From: an uncultured Odoribacter sp.
GTDB lineage: Bacteria > Bacteroidota > Bacteroidia > Bacteroidales > Marinifilaceae
Length of the DNA: 11,463 nucleotides
Reading direction: 5' to 3'
Assembly: GCA_905204385.1 (NCBI GenBank)
Contig: CAJKZL010000060.1
Coordinates: 1-11,463 of the forward strand
Positions 5,729 through 11,463 of this stretch are shown piece by piece. The notes under the pieces were generated by a model, which did not search any database, was not told the origin of the DNA, and was given only the letters and a program-made list of their open reading frames with translations. A program made the translations under genes and the position numbers. Every line of letters starts with the position of its first letter. The stretch's first letter is position 1.

Positions 5729-8506
5729 ATGAAAATCAGATTGTTGTTATTTATGCTTTTGACTTTTCTCTCTTTTCAACTGTTTGCGCAGGAAGGGGGA
5801 GTAAAGGGGGTGCTTATCGAGCGAGGGAAGAAAGCGGTCCTCGATGGAGTGAAAGTGACTTTGCAAGGAGCTGTTACCCAAACTGTTTATTCGGATAAAG
5901 GACATTTTGAATTTAGGAATCTTCAGCCGGGCATATATAAATTATCTGTGGAAGCGGTAGACTTTCAGCCCTTGCTTCTAAGCGTGAAGGTGGCTGCAGG
6001 GATGAAGGACCTGAATATTATTTCCCTGGTTCCGGACATGGCCGGAGGAGATATCGATGATGCCGAATTTGCCGAGTTCGATACCGAGACGGCAAACGAT
6101 GCACAATCGCTGCCGGTGGTCCTATCGGCTTCCAGGGATATTTTCGATAACATTGCCGGTTACAAATTCAGTTCTGTCCGCTTCCGTACCCGGGGATACG
6201 ACAGCGGGATGTCGGATGTTTACCTGAATGGAGTGTATCTGAACGATGCCTTAACCGGCTATACTCCCTGGTCTTTATGGTCGGGATTGAATGATGCAAC
6301 CCGGAATCAGGAAATCTCCAATGGTTTGGCTATTTCGGATTATGGAGTAGGAGGGATCGGCGGTACCACCAACATCAATGCCCGGGCCTCACAGATGCGT
6401 AAGGGGTTCCGTGCCAGTATCGTCAATGCAAACAATATGTACCGCTTCCGAGTGATGGCCAGCTATGCTTCGGGGGAAAACGACAAGGGTTGGTCGTATG
6501 CTGTGGCAGCTTCAACCCGCCAGGGAGGCAACGATTGGGTGAAAGGAGTTTATTATAATGCCTGGGCTTATTTCGCTTCTGTAGAGAAAAAAATAAATGA
6601 AGTAAACCGCCTGGCTTTTACCATTTTCGGAACTCCTACTCAGCGTGGCGTACAGACCGCTTCCACTCAGGAAGTCTATGATCTGGTGGGAAGCAATTAT
6701 TACAATGCCAACTGGGGTTATCAGAATGGAGACAAGCGAAATGCACGCGTTCGCAATTACCACGAACCGGTAGCGGTGCTGAATTATTATTATCAGCCTG
6801 GCTCTAAATTCAGTCTGACGGCAACTGCGTCTTATCGTTTTGGCAAGAACGGCTATTCTGCTCTGGATTGGTATGACGCCCAGGATCCGCGTCCCGATTA
6901 TTATCGTTACCTGCCCAGCTATTATACGAACGATGACGATGCCTTAAAAGCTGCTTATGTCGAAGAAGGTTGGCGTTCCGACTGGAATATCCGCCAACTC
7001 AACTGGGACAGAATGTATAATGTAAATTATAATAGTCAACTGGATCGTAACCGCAATTACTGGGGTAACCCGGCCTTGGAGGAAGGGGTGACCCGTTCTA
7101 AATATGTGATCGAAGACCGGCATACCGATCAGCGGGATTTTAATGCTAAGGTACAGGTGGTGTCGTTGCTTAACTCTTGGGGAAAGCTTTCCGGCGGTTT
7201 TGAGTTGCGGCGCAATAAGACGGAATATTATAAGAAAATTAAAGATTTGCTGGGAGGGGATTATTGGCTGGACGTGGATCAGTTTGCCGAACGGGATTTC
7301 GGTAGTGGCGATGCGATTCAGAATAACCTGAATACCCCCAATCGATTAGTGAAAAAAGGGGATAAATACGGATACGACTATAATGCCCATTTGATCAACG
7401 AAAAATTATGGGCGACCTACCGGATGAATAAAGGAAGCTGGGAGGGCTATATCGGCCTGGAAGGAGGCCATACTACTTTCTGGCGCGAGGGGCTCTACCG
7501 GAAGGGATTGTTCCCCAACAATTCAGAGGGAAAGTCGGCCAAACAAAAATTCTGGACTTATACGGCTAAGGCGGGAGTGACCTACAAAATCCGTGGCAAT
7601 CAAATGGTGTATGCTAATGTGGGATATATGGAGAAGGCCCCCTTTTTCCAGGATGCTTTTATCTCTCCAAGGACCCGTAATTCGGTAATGTCCGATTTGA
7701 CTACTGAAAAAATCCTGAGTGCGGATTTGAACTATGCCATGCGGCTATCTTTCCTGCGGATGCGGCTTACCGGATACTATACGACGATAAAAGATCAAAC
7801 CGATCTGATCAGTTTTTATGACGATCAAAACCGTGCCTTTACCAACTTTGCCATGAATGGCATCGACCAGCGGCATACAGGGGTCGAACTAGGGGTGGCG
7901 GTGCCCCTGATTGCCGGAATAGAAGCGCAGGGCGCCTTAAGCTACGGTTTGTATGAATATACTTCCAATCCTTATGTGACCCAGACCGTGGATAATAGCG
8001 ATTTGGTGATTAACAATGAACGGGTATACTGGAAAGATATGAAAGTGGCCGGGACCCCTCAGACTGCCCTCAGTCTCGGTTTGAACTACCGTGGACCCCA
8101 TAATATTTATGCCGGAGTAGATGTAAATTATTTCAATGCGATGTATTTAGATATGAATCCTTTATATCGGACCGACCGTGCGCTGACCAATTACAATCAA
8201 TTCCCCGAAGAACAGCGGAAGGAAATGATCAGGACGATGACGCATCAGGAAAGATACGGAAATAACTGGGTCTTGAATGCCAACTTCAGTAAATCCTGGT
8301 ATATTCAAAGGAGATACAACCTGGGATTCAGCCTGGAAGTGAAGAATATCCTGAATAGCCAGGACATCAAGACCGGTGGCTATGAGCAGATGCGGTTGAA
8401 GAAAAATGATGATGACAAAGATAAGGTGTATTATACCCGTTTTGATTCCAAATATTTTTACATGTTCGGGACTACCTATTATCTGAATGTTTACCTGCGT
8501 TTTTAA
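5729..8506 (+). CDS. TonB-dependent outer-membrane receptor with N-terminal CarboxypepD-reg-like domain
   Basis: The product is 925 residues. The signal peptide is likely cut after Ala20 (LFA/QEGG). Residues about 23-100 form a carboxypeptidase-regulatory-like beta sandwich (VKGVLIERG, DGVKVTLQG, KGHFEFRNLQPGIYKLSV), common on Bacteroidota receptors. An acidic linker (about 104-126) leads to PVVLSASR, which resembles a TonB box, then the plug (about 130-220, with VRFRTRGYDS, VYLNGVYLND and YGVGGIGGTTNINARA). The rest is a 22-strand-type barrel rich in aromatic residues, ending in YYLNVYLRF, a terminal Phe as expected for BAM recognition. It would import a large substrate across the outer membrane using TonB-ExbBD energy. 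It lacks a SusD partner and is shorter than typical SusC proteins, so a glycan SusCD system is unlikely. Placed 3 bases after the EEP gene and 9 before DUF5689, its cargo is plausibly nucleic-acid fragments (inference). Confidence 0.93.
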   Translation: MKIRLLLFMLLTFLSFQLFAQEGGVKGVLIERGKKAVLDGVKVTLQGAVTQTVYSDKGHFEFRNLQPGIYKLSVEAVDFQPLLLSVKVAAGMKDLNIISLVPDMAGGDIDDAEFAEFDTETANDAQSLPVVLSASRDIFDNIAGYKFSSVRFRTRGYDSGMSDVYLNGVYLNDALTGYTPWSLWSGLNDATRNQEISNGLAISDYGVGGIGGTTNINARASQMRKGFRASIVNANNMYRFRVMASYASGENDKGWSYAVAASTRQGGNDWVKGVYYNAWAYFASVEKKINEVNRLAFTIFGTPTQRGVQTASTQEVYDLVGSNYYNANWGYQNGDKRNARVRNYHEPVAVLNYYYQPGSKFSLTATASYRFGKNGYSALDWYDAQDPRPDYYRYLPSYYTNDDDALKAAYVEEGWRSDWNIRQLNWDRMYNVNYNSQLDRNRNYWGNPALEEGVTRSKYVIEDRHTDQRDFNAKVQVVSLLNSWGKLSGGFELRRNKTEYYKKIKDLLGGDYWLDVDQFAERDFGSGDAIQNNLNTPNRLVKKGDKYGYDYNAHLINEKLWATYRMNKGSWEGYIGLEGGHTTFWREGLYRKGLFPNNSEGKSAKQKFWTYTAKAGVTYKIRGNQMVYANVGYMEKAPFFQDAFISPRTRNSVMSDLTTEKILSADLNYAMRLSFLRMRLTGYYTTIKDQTDLISFYDDQNRAFTNFAMNGIDQRHTGVELGVAVPLIAGIEAQGALSYGLYEYTSNPYVTQTVDNSDLVINNERVYWKDMKVAGTPQTALSLGLNYRGPHNIYAGVDVNYFNAMYLDMNPLYRTDRALTNYNQFPEEQRKEMIRTMTHQERYGNNWVLNANFSKSWYIQRRYNLGFSLEVKNILNSQDIKTGGYEQMRLKKNDDDKDKVYYTRFDSKYFYMFGTTYYLNVYLRF

Positions 8507-8515
8507 TTAAATGAA

Positions 8516-9076
8516 ATGATGGTTATGAAAATATTAAAGAATATATTGTTGTTGCAGGTCCTGGGGTTTAGTTTGCTGCTGGCTGGCTGTTATAATGATT
8601 TTGACGATCCTGCTCCGGCAAGAATATATACGGATGCTGATTTTGGTAATCAGCTTGTTCCGATCAGTAAGGTCCTGCAGTTGTATTATGACCGTTTTGG
8701 AAAAACTACTGTTGGAGAAGGCCTTGAAGTCACCGAGGATTATGTCATCAAGGGAAAAGTCATCAGTAATGATGCCTATGGAAACATCTATCGTACGATG
8801 TATATCCAGGATGAAAGCGGAGCGATAGAAGTGAAATTGGGAATATCCGGCATTTACAATGAATACAAGGTGGGACAGACGGTATATGTCAAAGCCAAAG
8901 GCTTGGTATTGGGCAATTACCGTTATATGCTGAGCCTGGGCATGCCTTCCGTAGATGCCGATTATGCCAACGGTTATATGGATGTACGTACTATTATCGA
9001 TGCTCATGTATTCCGGGGAGAGAAGACCAAATTGACGAGTGCGGATACTTTGGTGGTCACTTCAGCCTCACAGTAG
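8516..9076 (+). CDS. DUF5689 (OB-fold) lipoprotein, N-terminal part ending at premature TAG
   Basis: This is the translatable first half of a gene whose frame runs to 9580. ATG at 8525 is the better start (MKILKN, normal signal-peptide charge); ATGs at 8516 and 8519 are in frame and add three residues. The lipobox LLAGC places the lipid-anchored Cys at residue 22 from the 8525 start. The segment VIKGKVISND, TMYIQDESGAIEVKLG and KVGQTVYVKAKG is the OB-fold-like core of DUF5689, a family of Bacteroidota lipoproteins found next to TonB receptors and nucleases. OB folds often bind nucleic acid, but no DNA contact residues can be named. The frame stops at TAG 9074-9076, after SADTLVVTSASQ. The gene follows the receptor stop by 9 bases. 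A product of about 183 residues could still be exported and anchored, though it would lack the second domain. Confidence 0.8.
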   Translation: MMVMKILKNILLLQVLGFSLLLAGCYNDFDDPAPARIYTDADFGNQLVPISKVLQLYYDRFGKTTVGEGLEVTEDYVIKGKVISNDAYGNIYRTMYIQDESGAIEVKLGISGIYNEYKVGQTVYVKAKGLVLGNYRYMLSLGMPSVDADYANGYMDVRTIIDAHVFRGEKTKLTSADTLVVTSASQ

Positions 9077-9580
9077 ACGGATGCCGATTTAGGGCGGTTG
9101 GTGCGGATAGAAGGATTGGTTAGCCGTTTCGGTTCGGTAACGATCAATGGCTCTACGGATATTTATCCTTCTTTTCTGGAACAGGTGGGAACGGTTTACA
9201 CCAATTATAGCTATGAAAGTGTGATTGCTGACTGGAAGGCATACCGGGAAGCTTTAGCGCAGCATCAGACTGATCCGGTGAATTATCCTTTACCAGAACA
9301 ACCGGCATCTCCCGATCCCGGTAGCGGGATAACCGTCCCGACTTATGCTTTCAATAACTCGGTGGATAAGTATTACGTATCGGCTTGCTTTGCTTTGAAT
9401 GATCAGCAATACATCGTTCGGTCGAGCGGCTATGCCCGTTTCGCTTTGAATCCGCTGCCTGCCGACGGTGAAAAAGTGAACATTACGGCTATTTATACTA
9501 AATATTCATCCAAATCCGGTGGATACATTAAATATCAGTTGGTGCTGAATAATGTCACCGACGTAGTGTCGGTGGACTAG
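9077..9580 (+). pseudogene. DUF5689 lipoprotein, C-terminal part stranded behind the TAG (whole gene 8516-9580)
   Basis: The sequence after the TAG continues in the same frame without a shift and encodes TDADLGRLVRIEGL, a segment that in this family directly follows a Leu in the middle of intact proteins. It continues through a Pro-rich linker (LPEQPASPDP) to a second beta-rich, OB-like segment (ADGEKVNITAIYTKY, QLVLNNVTDVVSVD) and ends at its own TAG, 9578-9580. Apart from the single stop it shows no decay: no frameshift and no second internal stop in 167 codons. A one-base change, for example TTG (Leu) or CAG (Gln) to TAG, would explain it. If the fragment were started separately (TTG 9098 or GTG 9101), it would lack a signal peptide and stay in the cytoplasm, so that is unlikely. 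Alternatives are a recent nonsense mutation, an assembly error or suppression. Confidence 0.75.
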
Positions 9581-9600
9581 TTCATCCGCTGTCCAATTCA

Positions 9601-9641
9601 GGGGAATCTCAGTCGTTTATACTGGGATTCCCTATTTTTTT
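9601..9641 (+). terminator. Rho-independent terminator of the nuclease/receptor operon, inside the convergent gene's 3' end
   Basis: Arms 9602-9613 (gggaatctcagt) and 9621-9632 (actgggattccc) pair over 12 positions with one T-G wobble, around a 7-base loop. A run of seven Ts follows at 9635-9641. The T run is only on the rightward side, so it serves the + strand genes. It overlaps the stop codon (9611-9609) and last codons of the leftward AmpG-like gene, where the same bases encode KIKKIGNPSIND. Confidence 0.85.
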
Positions 9642-10910
9642 GATTTTAGCGGTTGCTATGAAACTGGGGATAGTGCAAAGCATAATCCAGATAAAGAAGT
9701 TTTGATATCCAACCTGTTCTTCCATCCATCCGGACATCATGCCGGGAAGCATCATTCCCAAAGCCATGAAACCCGTGCAAATGGCGTAATGTGCTGTCTG
9801 ATGTTTTCCGGTGCTGAAAAGCATCATGAAATAGGTCAAAGAGGTAAAGCCGAAGCCGTATCCGAGTTGCTCGACGGCGACACATCCGGAGATGACGGCG
9901 ATGGTCTGCGGTTGAGCGATGGCAAGATAAAGATAAACCAGATTGGGGATATTCATGGCGGCCGTCATCCACCAAAGCCAGTGATCGAGTCCTTTGCGGG
10001 CCATCACGATGCCTCCTGCTATGCCTCCTAATGTAAGGGCTATGACTCCGATCGTACCGTATATGAATCCTACTTCGGAGGTAGAAAGTCCCAGGCCGCC
10101 TACGTCAGGAGAATCCAGTAGAAACGGAGAGGTGATTTTTACCAATTGCGACTCTGCAAAACGGTAGAGCAGGATAAAAGCCAAAGCTGCCCCGATGTGT
10201 TTTTTAGTAAAAAAGCTCCGGAAGGTATCGCAAAACTCCAGAAGAATCGGTTTGGCTTCAGGCTGATCCGGGACCGATATCGGGGAAGCTTTTTCCGGAT
10301 GCGGAAGGATGAGATGATGGTAAACGAATAACGCTGCAAAAAGGGCTGTAAGACAGTAAAAAGTGACGGACCAGGCCCGGGGAATAGCTATCGCTTCGGG
10401 TAGACGCCCGGAATAGTATTGTTCCAGGCTGCCGGCAAACATGACAACTCCCCCTTGTCCGGCAATGATAGCGAGTCGGTAAAAAGTGTTGCGGATGCCG
10501 ACAAAATAAGCCTGTTTCTTAACGTCGAGCGATAACATATAAAAACCGTCGGCGGCGATGTCGTGTGTAGCCGAACTGAAGGCAAGCAACCACATGAAAG
10601 CAAGGCAATACCGGATAGAAACAGGCCCTTCCAGGGTGAGGGCGATGCCACCGAGTCCCGCACCGATGATCAGTTGCATGGCGACAATCCACCATCGTTT
10701 GGTTTTGAGCATATCGACCAGAGGACTCCACAAGGGTTTGAAGACCCAGGGCAGATAAAGCCCGCTGGTGTAAAAAGCGATGTTTGTATTGGACATCCCC
10801 AATCGTTTGAACATAATGACGGCGACAGTCATAACCACCACGTAGGGAAGACCTTGGGCAAAGTAAAGGGAGGATATCCAGGACCAGGGAGAAGGAGGAG
10901 TGTTACGCAT
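9609..10910 (-). CDS. ampG: AmpG-like MFS permease (muropeptide or aminosugar transporter)
   Basis: This 433-residue, very hydrophobic inner-membrane protein has about 12 membrane segments. Features typical of the AmpG branch of the major facilitator superfamily are YFAQGLPYVVV near the N-terminus, FYTSGLYLPWVFKPLWSPLVD around residues 45-67 and ATHDIAADGFYML around 110-125, with a longer cytoplasmic loop in the middle (about 208-236). AmpG imports GlcNAc-anhydroMurNAc peptides released during cell-wall turnover; some Bacteroidota relatives may carry MurNAc or other cell-wall sugars, so the substrate is not certain. ATG is at 10910-10908, three bases after the stop of the SpoIID-domain gene (10914), so the two genes form an operon read leftward. 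Its 3' end converges on the DUF5689 gene with only 28 bases between stop codons. It is shorter than the E. coli AmpG of about 490 residues. Confidence 0.85.
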   Translation of the reverse strand: MRNTPPSPWSWISSLYFAQGLPYVVVMTVAVIMFKRLGMSNTNIAFYTSGLYLPWVFKPLWSPLVDMLKTKRWWIVAMQLIIGAGLGGIALTLEGPVSIRYCLAFMWLLAFSSATHDIAADGFYMLSLDVKKQAYFVGIRNTFYRLAIIAGQGGVVMFAGSLEQYYSGRLPEAIAIPRAWSVTFYCLTALFAALFVYHHLILPHPEKASPISVPDQPEAKPILLEFCDTFRSFFTKKHIGAALAFILLYRFAESQLVKITSPFLLDSPDVGGLGLSTSEVGFIYGTIGVIALTLGGIAGGIVMARKGLDHWLWWMTAAMNIPNLVYLYLAIAQPQTIAVISGCVAVEQLGYGFGFTSLTYFMMLFSTGKHQTAHYAICTGFMALGMMLPGMMSGWMEEQVGYQNFFIWIMLCTIPSFIATAKIKKIGNPSIND

Positions 10911-10913
10911 GAA

Positions 10914-11463
10914 TCAATAATTTTTTACAAGTTCACTGTCTTTGAAATAATGTTGCAGGATCCGTCGGTAGGAATACCCCTGGGCTCCCATAACGGCGGC
11001 TCCGATCTGGCAGAGCCCTACGCCATGCCCCCAGCCTGCCCCCCGGAAGATAAATTTGTCGTCCTCCCGGGTAACGACGAATGCCGAACTATAGAGGTGG
11101 GAAGGAGAAAAAGCCTTGCGGATGGTCAGTTCCTTTCCGATGATCAGACTTTTGCGGCTACCGCAAATTCTGACCCGGATCAAACGGCCCGAAACTCCTC
11201 TTTCGACAGCTTGTATATCGGTGATTGTTCCGAAGTCGATACCAAGTTTATTCCTTACTAATTCCGACAGTTCCGTAACGGTATATTCTTCCCGCCAACG
11301 AAAGAAATGGCGGGTTTCCTGGTCATAGTCGTTCAGTATTTGCGACAGGATATCGGGATCGCTGGTGTTGCAAAAGGCCGGGGGCGACGAGAGTATCCAT
11401 TTTCGGGCATCTTCTTCCCGGGTAAGATCGCCGGAAGAAAGCTGTCCGGGAGAGTCGCTGATT
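10914..11463 (-). CDS. SpoIID/LytB-domain protein, C-terminal part (5' end outside window)
   Basis: The minus-strand frame is open from the window edge to TGA at 10916-10914, about 182 residues. There is no need to start inside the window: the frame continues upstream of the TTG at 11183-11181 with SDSPGQLSSGDLTREEDARKW and FFRWREEYTVTELSELV, which belong to the domain. The hallmark is GAGWGHGVGLCQIGAA (about 10998-11042), followed by SYRRILQHYF, the end of SpoIID/LytB domains. SpoIID itself is a peptidoglycan lytic transglycosylase and LytB-type proteins modulate amidases; in Bacteroidota the role is less studied. The catalytic N-terminal part lies outside the window and cannot be checked. 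Sitting three bases before the AmpG-like gene, it suggests linked wall cleavage and uptake of turnover products. Confidence 0.88.
   Translation of the reverse strand, partial: ISDSPGQLSSGDLTREEDARKWILSSPPAFCNTSDPDILSQILNDYDQETRHFFRWREEYTVTELSELVRNKLGIDFGTITDIQAVERGVSGRLIRVRICGSRKSLIIGKELTIRKAFSPSHLYSSAFVVTREDDKFIFRGAGWGHGVGLCQIGAAVMGAQGYSYRRILQHYFKDSELVKNY

Noticed and set aside
9074..9076. TAG read as an amino acid through an altered genetic code
   Set aside because: The same gene ends in TAG at 9578-9580 with no extension expected, no other internal TAG occurs in the window's genes, and no recoding element is seen. A nonsense mutation or error is simpler.
5729..9580. SusC/SusD-type polysaccharide utilisation pair
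   Set aside because: The receptor is shorter than typical SusC proteins, and the following lipoprotein is all-beta DUF5689, without the helical repeats of SusD. No glycoside hydrolase is present.
10563..11261. 232-codon + strand frame
   Set aside because: It is antisense to both the AmpG-like and SpoIID-domain genes, has an unlikely His/Asp/Gly-rich composition and no domain.
1..11463. CRISPR arrays, tRNA or rRNA genes, insertion sequences
   Set aside because: No regularly spaced repeats, cloverleaf-type sequence, transposase frame or element-end inverted repeats were seen.

Overview
This window looks like chromosomal DNA of a gut-type member of the Bacteroidota, most likely order Bacteroidales. 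The reasons are BACON-domain lipoproteins with acidic residues after the lipid-anchored cysteine, a TonB-dependent receptor with an N-terminal carboxypeptidase-regulatory-like domain, a DUF5689 lipoprotein, AT-rich rather than Shine-Dalgarno start regions, and matches to the Bacteroidota promoter element TAnnTTTG. Genus cannot be told from the sequence.

Layout. Positions 1-719 (+) hold the C-terminal part of a NupC-type concentrative nucleoside transporter. Positions 720-1076 are a 357-base gap with promoter-like sites, a strong hairpin and short tandem repeats; it may encode a small leftward RNA. Positions 1077-9580 (+) hold five tightly packed genes: a 785-residue BACON/jelly-roll surface lipoprotein, a BACON-like plus NUC-domain nuclease lipoprotein, a secreted endonuclease/exonuclease/phosphatase (EEP) protein, a 925-residue TonB-dependent receptor, and a DUF5689 (OB-fold) lipoprotein broken by an in-frame TAG. 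A rho-independent terminator (9601-9641) ends this block and lies inside the 3' end of the convergent gene. Positions 9609-11463 (-) hold an AmpG-like permease and, upstream of it on the same strand, the C-terminal half of a SpoIID/LytB-domain protein, cut by the window edge.

How the genes may work together (inference). The + strand block reads as a surface nucleic-acid scavenging system. Outer-membrane lipoproteins would bind and cut extracellular DNA or RNA, the receptor would import fragments in a TonB-dependent way, the EEP enzyme would process them further in the periplasm, and the neighbouring NupC-type permease would move nucleosides across the inner membrane. The - strand pair points to a separate cell-wall turnover or recycling unit.

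The points most worth a second look are the amber codon in the DUF5689 gene, the candidate small RNA at about 775-1003, and the nuclease/receptor/nucleoside-transporter grouping.
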